Below are positions 44,669 to 54,450 of a DNA stretch of 64,000 bases, piece after piece; within the stretch, counting starts at the first letter, position 1, and each line of letters begins with the position of its first letter. The notes beneath the pieces are model-generated. The model did no database searches. It saw only the letters and a list, made by a program, of their open reading frames with translations, and was not told where the DNA came from. Both the position numbers and the translations under genes were made by a program. The DNA is from Gp1-AA145 sp963757135 (GTDB lineage: Bacteria; Acidobacteriota; Terriglobia; Terriglobales; Acidobacteriaceae). The stretch lies in contig CAVWQE010000008.1 in assembly GCA_963757135.1 (NCBI GenBank), positions 496,001 through 560,000 of the forward strand. The letters are read 5' to 3'.

Positions 44669-47143
44669 ATGCGCTTGAATGATGTCCGCATTGCCTTCCG
44701 TCACTTGATGAAGTCGCCTGGCTTCTCTCTGACTGCCGTATTGATGTTGGCATTCGGAATCGGAGCCACGACTGCCATCTTCTCCATCGTGGAATGCGTG
44801 ATCTTGAGGCCGTTGCCATTCCCGCAGTCGGAGCGGCTGGTTAGGGTGTCGGACACGATTCAGGGCGCTGACGTAGGAACGAGTGGCGAAGCCGGTATTA
44901 CCGGGCCTGAGATCCCAAACTATCTGCGCGACACGCACGCGTTTGAAAGTCTGGGTGGATTTCGACGGATGACCTATGAGCTATCAGGGATTGGCGATCC
45001 TGCGCAGATCAACGCGTCGCGTACGGGCGCAGGCGTGTTTGGAGCGTTGCAAGTGCAGCCGATCATGGGTCGTTATTACACGCAGCGAGAAGATGAGCAG
45101 AAGGAACAGGTTGCGGTGATCAGTTACGCCCTGTGGCATGATCGAATGCACGGCGACCGGAACGTACTCGGCTCGAAGATTCTTCTCGACCGCAAACCCT
45201 ACGAAGTCATCGGTGTCATGCCGCGCAATTTCGAATTTCCGCTTGTCCCCGGCCACTTGAACCAGAGCGAATTATGGGTGCCGCTCAGCTTAACTCCTGA
45301 TGATGGACCGGGCAGCTGGAACTTCGACATGATTGGAAGGCTTAAGCCGGGAATTTCCGCTGCGCAGGCGCAAACTGATGTTGACCGCGTTGCGCAAGAA
45401 AACATGGCCAGCTTTCCGGCATTTATGTCGAGCCTGCGCATTCATGGGATTGTTCGTTCTTTGCACGAGGACACGATCCAGGATTCTCGGCAACTGCTTC
45501 GAACCCTGCTTTTCGCAACCGGCGTGGTATTGCTGATCGCATGCGCAAATCTCGCCGGGCTGCTCCTGGTGCGGGCCATTCGCCGCCGGAAGGAAATTGC
45601 TGTACGCCTGGCTTTAGGCGCGGGAGCTCGAGCGCTGCTGCGCCAGGTGATGCTGGAAAGCCTTGTGCTCAGTGTTACTGGCGGCTTAGTTGGACTGGCG
45701 CTGGCGGAGTTTGCATTGCGGGTCGGAATCACCAGCCTGCCGGAAAACCTGCCCCGCATCAATGAAATCGGCATCAACTGGCAAGTTGTCCTCTTCGCGC
45801 TGTTTCTCGCGCTATTCACGGGCATCATCTGCGGATTGGCTCCGGCATTCGCCGGTTTGCGCACCAGCGTGAATGATTCTTTGAAGGAAGGTGGGCGCAC
45901 GAGCACCGCCGGCGGAGGTCATGCGCGGCTGCGTTCTGCATTGGTGGTCGCGGAGATCGCTATTACACTGGTCCTGCTGATAACGTGCGGTTTGCTGTTA
46001 CGCAGTTTTGAGAAGATGCGGGAAGTGGATCTCGGTTTCCGGCCTGATCACACCCTCGTCGCCAGCTACGCACTGCCGGACAAACAATATTCCACCCAGG
46101 CGCAAGCTGATAGCTTCAACGATGAATTGCTTCGCCGGATTCAGCAGCTTCCGGGCGCAAAATCCGCCGGACTCACCTCACTGCTCCCGGCGGGCGGCAG
46201 CAGCGGTAGCAGCACGTTTATTGTGGATGGCTATGTTCCTCCAAAGGGCGCAAACCTGAATCTCGCGACGCCTATGCTGATCGAAGGGGATTATCTGGAA
46301 GCAATGGGTATACCCTTGCTTGCCGGGCGCCGGTTCACAGACGCTGATAGGCCAGACACTCAGCTGGTCGCTCTGGTAAACCATAAGTTTGCACAGCACT
46401 TCTGGCCTGACGGTAGTCCCATCGGCAAGCGTTTTCGTATCGGCATACCCGAGACGCCGACGCCGTGGATGACGATTGTAGGAGAAGTCGCCGACGTGAA
46501 GGAAGGAGCGCCCGACGATCCTTCGAAGGAGCAGTGGTATCAACCGGTCAAGCAATTCGAGAAGAGCCTGGGTCCGCTCGGCCACCCTACTGATATCAAT
46601 GGAAACGCCGGCTTCATCTCGATCCGCACTGCGAATGAGCCCGAGCAGATGACCAACGCACTTCGCTCGGCTGTGCGTTCGATCGACCCGCAGTTGCCGC
46701 TCTCGCAGGTGCAAAGCATGGAACATACCGTCTCCGACAGCGAAGCCCCGAGGCGGTTCAATACGGCTGTTATTTCCGCCTTTGCTTTCGCTGCGGTGCT
46801 GCTGGCGGTGCTCGGCATCTATAGCGTGGTCGCGTTCTCGGCGGCATTGCGTGAGCAGGAAATGGCGATCCGCATGGCCCTGGGTTCGCAACGATCGGGT
46901 ATTCTCAGCCTTGTTTTCGCTTCGGCGACGAAACTTGCTGCGATCGGATGCGCGATTGGATTGGTGGGCGCAGCTGCCGCGGCGCATCTTCTGCGCAGCT
47001 TGCTATTCGATGTGAGTCCATTCAATCCGCTGGTGCTGTCAGCGGCGGCAGTTCTCGTATTGCTGCTTGCGTTAGCTGCATCGCTGTTGCCAGCTCTGCG
47101 CTCGGCATCGATCAATCCGATGGCCGCACTGCGAACGGATTGA
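44669..47143 (+). CDS. FtsX/MacB-like ABC permease of the acidobacterial ADOP family
   Basis: 824 aa, AGGAG eight bases before the ATG. It starts with the N-terminal MacB_PCD region (IAFRHLMKSPGFSLTAVLMLAFGIGATTAIFSIV), then a periplasmic domain. Two FtsX membrane modules follow: RRKEIAVRLALGAGARALLRQVMLESLVLSVTGG and REQEMAIRMALGSQRSGILSLVF. The duplicated permease domains and length match the family named 'acidobacterial duplicated orphan permease'. These often lack an adjacent ATPase gene, as here. Substrate unknown. It is bounded upstream by the repeat array. Confidence 0.92.
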   Translation: MRLNDVRIAFRHLMKSPGFSLTAVLMLAFGIGATTAIFSIVECVILRPLPFPQSERLVRVSDTIQGADVGTSGEAGITGPEIPNYLRDTHAFESLGGFRRMTYELSGIGDPAQINASRTGAGVFGALQVQPIMGRYYTQREDEQKEQVAVISYALWHDRMHGDRNVLGSKILLDRKPYEVIGVMPRNFEFPLVPGHLNQSELWVPLSLTPDDGPGSWNFDMIGRLKPGISAAQAQTDVDRVAQENMASFPAFMSSLRIHGIVRSLHEDTIQDSRQLLRTLLFATGVVLLIACANLAGLLLVRAIRRRKEIAVRLALGAGARALLRQVMLESLVLSVTGGLVGLALAEFALRVGITSLPENLPRINEIGINWQVVLFALFLALFTGIICGLAPAFAGLRTSVNDSLKEGGRTSTAGGGHARLRSALVVAEIAITLVLLITCGLLLRSFEKMREVDLGFRPDHTLVASYALPDKQYSTQAQADSFNDELLRRIQQLPGAKSAGLTSLLPAGGSSGSSTFIVDGYVPPKGANLNLATPMLIEGDYLEAMGIPLLAGRRFTDADRPDTQLVALVNHKFAQHFWPDGSPIGKRFRIGIPETPTPWMTIVGEVADVKEGAPDDPSKEQWYQPVKQFEKSLGPLGHPTDINGNAGFISIRTANEPEQMTNALRSAVRSIDPQLPLSQVQSMEHTVSDSEAPRRFNTAVISAFAFAAVLLAVLGIYSVVAFSAALREQEMAIRMALGSQRSGILSLVFASATKLAAIGCAIGLVGAAAAAHLLRSLLFDVSPFNPLVLSAAAVLVLLLALAASLLPALRSASINPMAALRTD

Positions 47144-47187
47144 TGCTCTGATCAGACCGCCGGTCGAGGACTGCCTGCTACACTTTT

Positions 47188-48393
47188 GTGGTGCGGAACG
47201 TCCTGTATCTTGAGTGCACCAAATGTGGTGCACACTTTCCCGCTGATGTCCCGCAGAACGTCTGCGCAAAGGACGGCGGCATTCTTTTCGCGCGCTACGA
47301 CCTCGGACACTTAAAGCAACACTTTAAGCCTGAGTCGGTTCGTGGCAGAGAAGCTAGCCTGTGGCGGTATCGTGAAGTCTTGCCGGATGTCGAGCCGGTG
47401 ACGCTTGGTGAGGGTTTCACTCCGCTTCTGCCCAGCCGGGAATTTCCGAATGTCTGGATCAAAGACGAAGGCCTAAATCCCACGGGATCATTCAAGGCGC
47501 GGGGGGTGACAGCCGCTGTGAGTGTCGCCAAAGCTCTTGGCCTGAAGCGACTCGCTATGCCTTCAGCCGGAAACGCTGGCAGCGCACTTGCAGCTTATGC
47601 TGCAGCTGCAGGAATTGAAGCACACATTTTCATGCCGCGCGATGTGCCACTTGCCAACCGTGTGGAGTGCGAAGTCTATGGTGCAAAGTTGACCCTGATT
47701 GATGGACTCATCAGCGACTGCGCCCGCATTGTCTCTGAACGCAAAGACAAAGAAGGCTGGTTCGATCTCTCGACGCTGAAGGAACCCTACCGCGTCGAAG
47801 GGAAGAAGACGATGGCCTACGAACTCTTTGAACAGATGAACGGCCAGTTGCCGGATGCGATCATTTTTCCCTGCGGCGGAGGCGTGGGCATAATCGGAAT
47901 GTGGAAGGCGTTCGAGGAGATGGAAGCGCTCGGCTGGATTTCTTCCAAGCGTCCACGCATGATCGCAGTTCAAGCCGAAGGCTGTGCGCCACTAGTTAGG
48001 GCATGGAAAGAAAGCAAGACTACGGTCGACCCCTGGCAGAACGCTTCGACTATCGCCGCCGGCCTGCGTGTGCCGCGCCCTTATGGGGATTATTTGGTGC
48101 TCGACATTCTAAAGCGCAGCGGCGGAACCGCGGTGGCAGTCAGTGATCGTGAAATCCGCGATGCGGTACGCGAATGGGGAAGCAGGGAAGGCATCTTTGC
48201 CGCGCCCGAAGGTGCGGCCAGTTTGGCGGCATATCGCAAGTTGCTCAAGCCGGACGCAGGTAAACCGTTCCTTGCTGCGGAGAACAAAGTTGTGCTCTTC
48301 AACACCGGCACCGGGCTGAAGTACCTGGACGTCTTGCAAGAGAAAAAGCCGCCCGCAACCCGCCACATCGGCGGCATTATCGGGCCATATTAG
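47188..48393 (+). CDS. thrC: Threonine synthase
   Basis: 401 aa from a GTG. The N-terminus has a Cys pair (CTKCGAHFP ... CAKDGG) like the short zinc-ribbon of archaeal-type threonine synthases. The PLP-binding Lys is in PTGSFKARG. The phosphate-binding loop is CGGGVGI. The reaction converts O-phosphohomoserine to threonine. The long C-terminal part (TGLKYLDVL) fits class II-like enzymes of the ThrC/Cys-synthase superfamily. It stands alone. Confidence 0.92.
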   Translation: MVRNVLYLECTKCGAHFPADVPQNVCAKDGGILFARYDLGHLKQHFKPESVRGREASLWRYREVLPDVEPVTLGEGFTPLLPSREFPNVWIKDEGLNPTGSFKARGVTAAVSVAKALGLKRLAMPSAGNAGSALAAYAAAAGIEAHIFMPRDVPLANRVECEVYGAKLTLIDGLISDCARIVSERKDKEGWFDLSTLKEPYRVEGKKTMAYELFEQMNGQLPDAIIFPCGGGVGIIGMWKAFEEMEALGWISSKRPRMIAVQAEGCAPLVRAWKESKTTVDPWQNASTIAAGLRVPRPYGDYLVLDILKRSGGTAVAVSDREIRDAVREWGSREGIFAAPEGAASLAAYRKLLKPDAGKPFLAAENKVVLFNTGTGLKYLDVLQEKKPPATRHIGGIIGPY

Positions 48394-48454
48394 CTCAGGT
48401 CAAAAATGAGGGAGCGGCAGGTTCGAGCCCGCTGCTCCCCGAGCGGAGACATTT

Positions 48455-48539
48455 TTAAACCAAATTGCTGACCCTCGTATTAATGGTGACGCGGGTTGCT
48501 GAGATCACGCCGACGATGTGTGCGACATCACTCCCCACC
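48455..48539 (-). pseudogene. C-terminal remnant of a secreted-protein gene
   Basis: On the minus strand this reads VGSDVAHIVGVISATRVTIN and then TRVSNLV before TAA. It aligns end to end with the C-terminus of the secreted protein at 51730-52350 (GNDVAHIVGVLLGTRITLET, then TVPDLL and stop). The match includes VAHIVGV, TR-T and the final residues, too close for chance. It has no start and lies 11 bases after the stop of the cupredoxin gene. I infer that the original gene here was like the 51730 copy and lost its body. Confidence 0.75.
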
Positions 48540-48550
48540 CGCTCCGCACC

Positions 48551-49528
48551 TCACGGCAGAACGATGATTGTTCCTTTCATGCCCAACTCGTCGTGAAGCG
48601 CACAGATATATGGATAAACACCGGGCTTTGTGAACGTGATGCGAAAGCGCGTTGGCGCCAACGGAGTCTGGGGTGAACCAATCTGGTCTTGCGGCGCGGA
48701 CAGGATGAAGCCGGAATGCACGCTATCGGCGGTTGAAGAAATAGTCGCATGCAACGCGCCGTCAGCGTCAAGGCTCACGTTACTCGAGGGAGGCATCGGG
48801 TTCGCCGGTTCGGTGCCGAATGTGATTGTGTGCGGCAAGCTGGGATCGTCATTCGTCCACTCCACCGTCGCCCCCGCGTGGATAACCATTTCGGTCTGGA
48901 TAAAACGCATCAGGGAAATTGAGTCGTGCCCGCCGGCGGTGGCCAGTGTTTTTCCAGCTCCCACAACCACGGCATTGGCCGCGGCAGAGTGATGGTGACC
49001 TTGCAACTGCGCGAGATCGGCCAGCAGTTCATTCGCCTGACTGGCCGCTTGCTTGTCATAAAAGTCCTGGCCATGCGGAAGGGCGGCGCTAGTTTCCAGA
49101 ACATGGACCACTCCCGTCTGATCGGGATGCACGAGACAAACCAGCTTGAAATTGCCCGGTGAGGGGAACATTACGGAGAAGCTTTGGCCGGAGACCAGCG
49201 GCGGACTGCTAACGCAGGTTGAGCCGTCGACGATTGCTGCGCCGAGAGAGTATCCCGGGCAGCCGGCGGTGAACGGTAGGCGGATTTGGCCCGCAGTCAG
49301 AAAGGTAATCGTATGGGGCTCGTCCGCCTTGACGCTCCATTCGACGCTGTCGCCAGCATGAATCCATAGCTCGTTCGGAAGGAAGGCCACGACCTGGCGA
49401 CCCTTGTTTTCGTTCTGAGCGCCGACGGTGGCGTGCCAGGTTTCGGCTTGTAGGGTTACAGCGGCCATCACTGCAGCGAACAACATCCAGTACCGGGCCA
49501 GAGTGAATTTGTTAAGTGCTGGTTTCAC
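48551..49528 (-). CDS. Secreted protein with two cupredoxin-like domains
   Basis: 325 aa from a GTG with AAAAGGAG upstream. The signal peptide (KPALNKFTLARYWMLFAAVM) is nearly identical at its start to that of the 51730 gene. Domain 1 (about 35-145) has the His of DEPHTITFL and the Cys/His of LVCLVHPDQ. Domain 2 (about 215-325) has SLPHTITFG and a C-terminal YICALHDELGMKG: His, Cys, His and Met, a type-1 copper set. So it is probably an exported electron-transfer or copper protein. It is divergent from the regulator at 49724. A remnant of another protein's C-terminus lies just downstream. Confidence 0.85.
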   Translation of the reverse strand: MKPALNKFTLARYWMLFAAVMAAVTLQAETWHATVGAQNENKGRQVVAFLPNELWIHAGDSVEWSVKADEPHTITFLTAGQIRLPFTAGCPGYSLGAAIVDGSTCVSSPPLVSGQSFSVMFPSPGNFKLVCLVHPDQTGVVHVLETSAALPHGQDFYDKQAASQANELLADLAQLQGHHHSAAANAVVVGAGKTLATAGGHDSISLMRFIQTEMVIHAGATVEWTNDDPSLPHTITFGTEPANPMPPSSNVSLDADGALHATISSTADSVHSGFILSAPQDQIGSPQTPLAPTRFRITFTKPGVYPYICALHDELGMKGTIIVLP

Positions 49529-49723
49529 GTAATCTCCTTTTGAACTGCGAAATCTGCTCGAACGCTTCGAGCTTCGGAAGCGAATGGTGCCTTAAGTGGC
49601 ACAATGTGGCAAGGAACTGCAGGTGAATTAAGGTGAAGAAAGGTGAAGCCCTAAGTTGCTGAATTTACGAATCGTTACTCGTCTTAACTGGCCGAGGATG
49701 GTATAGTTCTTGCCCAATCGGTT

Positions 49724-51625
49724 GTGACTGTCGTGCCCGCGTCCATCTACAAGTTTGGCGAATTTGAGCTGGATCCTTCTCGCTTTGAATTGCGCCGCGA
49801 TGACCGTCCGCTGAAGCTCGAGCGCATTCCGCTCGAGCTGCTCATTCTTCTCCTGGAAAAGGAGGGCCAGGTAGCAAGCCGGCAAGAGATCATCGAACGG
49901 CTCTGGGGCAAAGATGTTTTTGTTGATACCGAGCATGGAATCAACACGGCGATACGCAAGATCAGAGCCGCGCTGCGTGAGGATGTAGAGCGGCCTCGCT
50001 TCATACAGACGGTCTCGGGCAAGGGGTATCGGTTCGTACCCGAGGTAACAAAGGCGCATGGCAACGGAACTGCCACTGTAGCCACTGAACGGATAACTCC
50101 GCTGACTGCGGTGGTAAGCCCTCCAAATGCTGAGCGTATTCCGGCCAAGATCAGTGAGCGCCCAGGATTGATGTGGATTGGGCTGGCAATCGGGTTGCTG
50201 TTACTGGCGGGAATGTTGTTGGCGCTCAATGTAGCAGGCATTCGCGACCGCGTTTTCGCGAGAAACCAGATCGGCCCCATTCGCTCCATTGCGGTGCTTC
50301 CTCTCGCAAACCTTTCCGGGGACCCCAGGCAGGATTACTTTGCCGATGGCATGACCGACGAGCTGATAACGGCGCTCGCGCAGAACCGCTCACTGCGGGT
50401 GGTTTCGCGGACTTCGGCAATGCAGTACAAAGGCGTGAACAAACCTTTGCGTGATGTCGCGCAGGCGCTTGGCGTGGATGGGATCCTCGAAGGGTCGGTA
50501 GCTCGTTCTGGCGGGCGAGTCCACGTCAATCTTCAGCTCATTTATGCTCCCAGCGACACCCATGTTTGGGCGGAGAGTTACGATCGAGATGCAAGCGCTG
50601 CGCTGTCGTTGCCGGATGAACTTTCGCAGACCATAGCGATCCAAGCCAGAACCTCGCCGCCCACAGCCAGGCCTCAGCGGTATGTCAGTCCAGAAGCGCA
50701 CGATGCCTACCTACAAGGCCGATTTCATTGGTTCATGCACGACAACCTGGACAAGCCGTACTTTGAAAAGGCGATCCAGTTGCAACCCGACTATGCTGCC
50801 GCCTGGAGCGGACTTGGGGACGCTTACGCGGCTGATGCTGTGGGCGGCCAACTGCCTCCGTCACAGGCTTTCGCGGAGGCGGAAACCGATGTGCGCAAGG
50901 CCCTCGCCCTCGATGACTCGCTTCCTGAAGCGCATAATGCCCTCGCCGCCATATATCTTTTTAATAAATGGGATTGGAAGAAGGCCGAGGCGGAGTCGTT
51001 GCGATCCATTGATTTGGACCCGAATTTCGCCGAAGGTCACCATTTGCACTCCTACACCCTCTGGGTACAAAACCGGGATGCAGAGGCGTTGCAGGAGCAA
51101 AAGCTTTCCACTGATCTTGATTCCCTCACTCGCCCATGGGCATTGGGTGAGGCCTATATATACAGCCGGCAGTTTGATATGGCGATCAAGGATTTGCAGG
51201 CGAGTACGCAGTTTCGCCGCGACTTCTGGACTGAATTCAGGCTGTCAGAAGCGTACGAAGTCAAAGGCATGGACCGCGAAGCCGCAGAGCACATGGAGCA
51301 AGCTTTCGCGAACCTGAACGACAAGAAGTCGGCTGCGGCAATCAGGCTGGCATTTAAGAAAAAGGGATTTCGCGGAGTTTCAGAGTGGATGCTGAACGGC
51401 CAACTACAACAAGTTGGCAAGAAGTATGTGTCGCCGTGGACCCTAGCTTGGGATTATGCGCTCCTTAAACGCAAGAAAGATACCCTTGCAGCGCTTGATG
51501 ATGCCTACAATCAGCGTTCGCCATGGATCATTTTCGTGCAGAAAGAACCGGTGTTCGATTTTTTGCATTCCGACGAACGCTACCGGGCGCTGGTGAAGAA
51601 AATGGGTCTGCCGCCGGCGTGGTGA
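49724..51625 (+). CDS. Winged-helix/TolB-like/TPR transmembrane regulator (copy 1)
   Basis: 633 aa from a GTG. Residues 8-105 are a Trans_reg_C (OmpR/CadC) winged helix ending TVSGKGYRFVPEV. One transmembrane helix follows (about 148-170). Then comes a TolB-like/FlgO domain (SIAVLPLANLSGDPRQDYFADGMTDELITAL). Four or more TPR units complete the protein (LQPDYAAAWSGLGDAYA, EAHNALAAIYLFNKWDW). This architecture binds DNA at the membrane and responds to an outside or protein signal, like CadC. It is closely similar to the regulator at 52536, including the end RYRALVKKMGLPPA. It lies divergent to the cupredoxin gene, its likely target. Confidence 0.88.
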   Translation: MTVVPASIYKFGEFELDPSRFELRRDDRPLKLERIPLELLILLLEKEGQVASRQEIIERLWGKDVFVDTEHGINTAIRKIRAALREDVERPRFIQTVSGKGYRFVPEVTKAHGNGTATVATERITPLTAVVSPPNAERIPAKISERPGLMWIGLAIGLLLLAGMLLALNVAGIRDRVFARNQIGPIRSIAVLPLANLSGDPRQDYFADGMTDELITALAQNRSLRVVSRTSAMQYKGVNKPLRDVAQALGVDGILEGSVARSGGRVHVNLQLIYAPSDTHVWAESYDRDASAALSLPDELSQTIAIQARTSPPTARPQRYVSPEAHDAYLQGRFHWFMHDNLDKPYFEKAIQLQPDYAAAWSGLGDAYAADAVGGQLPPSQAFAEAETDVRKALALDDSLPEAHNALAAIYLFNKWDWKKAEAESLRSIDLDPNFAEGHHLHSYTLWVQNRDAEALQEQKLSTDLDSLTRPWALGEAYIYSRQFDMAIKDLQASTQFRRDFWTEFRLSEAYEVKGMDREAAEHMEQAFANLNDKKSAAAIRLAFKKKGFRGVSEWMLNGQLQQVGKKYVSPWTLAWDYALLKRKKDTLAALDDAYNQRSPWIIFVQKEPVFDFLHSDERYRALVKKMGLPPAW

Positions 51626-51729
51626 GGATAGACCTGAAGTGTACGACGTTGTTTAGAAGCCTGGAAGAAAGTTCGTGGACTCTCTCCCAGGCATGTCGGT
51701 GGTCACTTCTTTGACTGGATCTTGCCAGC

Positions 51730-52350
51730 TCAGAGCAAATCCGGCACTGTGGTTTCAAGAGTAATGCGGGTTCCGAGGAGCACGCCGACGATGTGAGCAA
51801 CATCATTCCCCGAAGTGTCGTACGCATCCAGCGTAAACCTTCCCGTGTAGTGTTTTCCATCGGGGCTCAACGTGATTTCCTGAAAGATGCGAACCGGGCC
51901 AGTAGGGTTACCGATGCCACTGGGCGCATTCGCGGTGTCATTGGCAAACCAAGCGATGTGGTTGAGTTTGTATGTGAGCTTCCCTGTTTTTTCCCACACA
52001 CCCATGCAAATGTCCCCATCCTGAGGAGGACGAGCGGAAGCCATTATCTCGGTGTGGTCGCCATGCCAAGTGACTAACGCATTATCGATCGGCGTGCCAT
52101 CCGGCGGCCCCTGTTCGTTGCCTTTGGCCGTGAAGGTCGCATGCCACAATCCAACAATGGGATCATCGGATGAACTGGCGGAAATGGGCAGGAAAGAGCC
52201 GGATTGCCCTCTCCACGATTGGGGCAACAGCGACGTGCCAGGCTTCGACTTGTTGGTGTCTCCGCAGCCGGCGAAGGCGGTACCGCTGAGAAGCGTTCCT
52301 ACCAGAATGATTCCCAGGGCCAGAGTGAATTTGTTGAGTGCTGATTTCAT
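51730..52350 (-). CDS. Secreted protein of unknown function, duplicated-module member
   Basis: 206 aa from ATG 52350, preceded by AAAGGAGATCAC; the open frame extends farther but without a ribosome site. The signal peptide (KSALNKFTLALGIILVGTLLSGTAFAG) ends with a possible lipobox-like GCG. The mature part (IVGLWHATFTAKG ... GRFTLDAYDTSGNDVAHIVGV) is beta-rich, resembling a lipocalin-like or allene-oxide-cyclase-type barrel, but I cannot name it. The N-terminus matches that of the cupredoxin protein and its C-terminus matches the remnant at 48455. It is divergent from regulator copy 2. Confidence 0.8.
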   Translation of the reverse strand: MKSALNKFTLALGIILVGTLLSGTAFAGCGDTNKSKPGTSLLPQSWRGQSGSFLPISASSSDDPIVGLWHATFTAKGNEQGPPDGTPIDNALVTWHGDHTEIMASARPPQDGDICMGVWEKTGKLTYKLNHIAWFANDTANAPSGIGNPTGPVRIFQEITLSPDGKHYTGRFTLDAYDTSGNDVAHIVGVLLGTRITLETTVPDLL

Positions 52351-52535
52351 GTGATCTCCTTTTTGAACGCTCGCAGGTACGGAGCGAATCCTGACCGGAT
52401 CGGCGCGAACTAGCAATGAACGGCGGCTGAAGCTTTGCTCAAGAAAACTGAAGCGATAAATCATTGATTCAACGGGGTGTTAGCCGCGAGCTCCAAGACT
52501 AGTGATATAGTTTCGCCTGTTTAGTTGAGGCCACT

Positions 52536-54416
52536 TTGTCAGTAGGCTTTTACAAATTCAATGATTTTGAGTTGGATGGCGCCCGCTTTGAGTTACGCCG
52601 CAATGGTAGAGCGTTGAAGCTCGAGCGTATTCCCTTAGAGTTGCTGATTCTGTTAGCGGAAAAAAACGGCGAGGTCGCCACCCGCCAGGAAATCATCGAT
52701 CGGCTGTGGGGCAAACAGGTTTTCGTTGATACAGATCAGGGAATCAACACGGCGATCCGTAAGATTCGCACGGCGCTCCGGGACGATGCTGAGAAATCTC
52801 GCTACATTCAAACCGTTTCCGGCAAGGGCTACAGGCTCGTTGCAGAACTGAGTAGGGGCAATGGGAATGCTGCGGCGACAAGAGTCGCTCAAGAACAACT
52901 GCCGATTCTATCCGCGTCAGCGCCCGCTATTCCTCGCGTCCACAAACATCCGAATCGGCGCCTGGCCGCGATTTCGGTACTCGTGGTTTTTTCGATGCTT
53001 GGCATCATCTTCGGCTTTAACCTTGCAGGACTGCGCGACCGCGTCCTGGCCACCCACCAGATTGGCCCCATCCATTCCATTGCTGTGCTTCCTTTGATAA
53101 ACCTCTCTGGCGATACATCTCAGGATTACTACGCCGACGGAATGACAGATGAACTAATCACCGCTCTGGCCCGAAATCATTCGCTGAGAGTAGTGTCGCG
53201 CACGTCCGCGATGCAGTACAAGGGCGTGAACAAACCCTTACGTGAAATCGCACAATCGCTCGGGGTAGATGGCATTCTGGAGGGTTCGATACACCGTGGC
53301 CCAGATCACGTGCATATCAACCTTCAGCTGATCTACGCGCCCACAGACACTCACATTTGGGCACAGAGTTACGACCGTGACCTGAACAACGCCTTGTCAC
53401 TTCCTGAGGAACTTTCTGAGACCATTGCCCATGAAGCGAAGGTCTCCTCTGTTCCTGCGCGTCAGTCGCGCTATGTTAATCCCCAGGCGCACGACGCCTA
53501 CTTGAAAGGGCGGTATTTGTGGGTTACGGGAGATTATGGCGAGAGCCGAAAGTGCTTCGAGAAAGCCATTCAGCTGCAACCTGATTATGCTCCTGGGTGG
53601 AGCGGTCTTTCCATGAATATTATGGAAGAGGCACCCGGCGGGGCTGCCTCGCCTGAAGTGGTGAGTAAAGCGGAGGCAGCCGCTCTCAAAGCTATTGAAC
53701 TGGACGACTCCCTGGCCGAAGGCCATCATGCTCTGGCAGCGGTCTACCTTTTTGGCAGGTGGGACTGGAACCGCGCAGACGCGGAATCGCGTCGTTCTCT
53801 GGAGCTGGATCCCAACTCTTCCGAGGATCACCATTTACAGTCTTACGTTCTTTTCGCGATGAACCGCCAGCAGGAAGCTATGCAGGAGCAACAGCGAGCC
53901 ACCGAGATCGATCCCTTTCTGAGGCCCTGGGCATTGGGGAGAGCATATTATCAGGTCCGGCAATACGACTCTGCACTTGCGGAATTTCGCATCCGCTCCC
54001 ATCCCGACTCAGCAACGTGGGTGCATTACTTCCTCTCCAGAGTCTACGGCTTCAAGGGGATGGACAAGGAAAGCGTGCAGGAATCAGAAGAGAACGCCCG
54101 CCTTAACTTTGGAGAGGCGGCCGCAGCCGAAATCGCTCGGGCGTATAAAGGTGGCGGCAGAAGGGCAGTTTTACAGCTACAGCTCAGTAAATTGGAGACG
54201 CGCAGCCTTAAAGAACACGTCTCGTCGTTTGACTTGGCAGAAGCTTACGCGGACCTTGGAATGAAGGAAAAAACGCTCAAGAAGCTTGAGGATGCTTATC
54301 GCGAGCGCGTGATGGATCTGGTGCATCTGCAACAGGAGCCAGATTTTGATTTCGTCCATTCCGACGAGCGATACCGGGCGCTGGTGAAGAAAATGGGTCT
54401 GCCGCCCGCCTACTGA
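52536..54416 (+). CDS. Winged-helix/TolB-like/TPR transmembrane regulator (copy 2)
   Basis: 626 aa from a TTG. It has the same order as copy 1: Trans_reg_C winged helix (about 8-105), a helix at about 143-165, a TolB-like domain (SIAVLPLINLSGDTSQDYYADGMTDELITAL) and TPR units. Long identical stretches, such as VVSRTSAMQYKGVNKPLR, show recent common origin with copy 1. The linker and the TPR part differ more. It is divergent from the secreted protein at 51730, keeping the same geometry as the first module. The LytS-like kinase gene follows 34 bases downstream. Confidence 0.88.
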   Translation: MSVGFYKFNDFELDGARFELRRNGRALKLERIPLELLILLAEKNGEVATRQEIIDRLWGKQVFVDTDQGINTAIRKIRTALRDDAEKSRYIQTVSGKGYRLVAELSRGNGNAAATRVAQEQLPILSASAPAIPRVHKHPNRRLAAISVLVVFSMLGIIFGFNLAGLRDRVLATHQIGPIHSIAVLPLINLSGDTSQDYYADGMTDELITALARNHSLRVVSRTSAMQYKGVNKPLREIAQSLGVDGILEGSIHRGPDHVHINLQLIYAPTDTHIWAQSYDRDLNNALSLPEELSETIAHEAKVSSVPARQSRYVNPQAHDAYLKGRYLWVTGDYGESRKCFEKAIQLQPDYAPGWSGLSMNIMEEAPGGAASPEVVSKAEAAALKAIELDDSLAEGHHALAAVYLFGRWDWNRADAESRRSLELDPNSSEDHHLQSYVLFAMNRQQEAMQEQQRATEIDPFLRPWALGRAYYQVRQYDSALAEFRIRSHPDSATWVHYFLSRVYGFKGMDKESVQESEENARLNFGEAAAAEIARAYKGGGRRAVLQLQLSKLETRSLKEHVSSFDLAEAYADLGMKEKTLKKLEDAYRERVMDLVHLQQEPDFDFVHSDERYRALVKKMGLPPAY

Positions 54417-54450
54417 AGTGCTAAATTCTCCTTAGCGCCTTTCCACACCT

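Noticed and set aside
46178..46987. 269-codon minus-strand frame inside the ADOP permease
   Set aside because: Antisense shadow; no motif.
48400..48445. tRNA-like string (TAGCTCAG ... GGTTCGAGCCC) after thrC
   Set aside because: Acceptor, anticodon and T stems cannot be paired and the spacing is too short. At best a tRNA fragment, probably chance.
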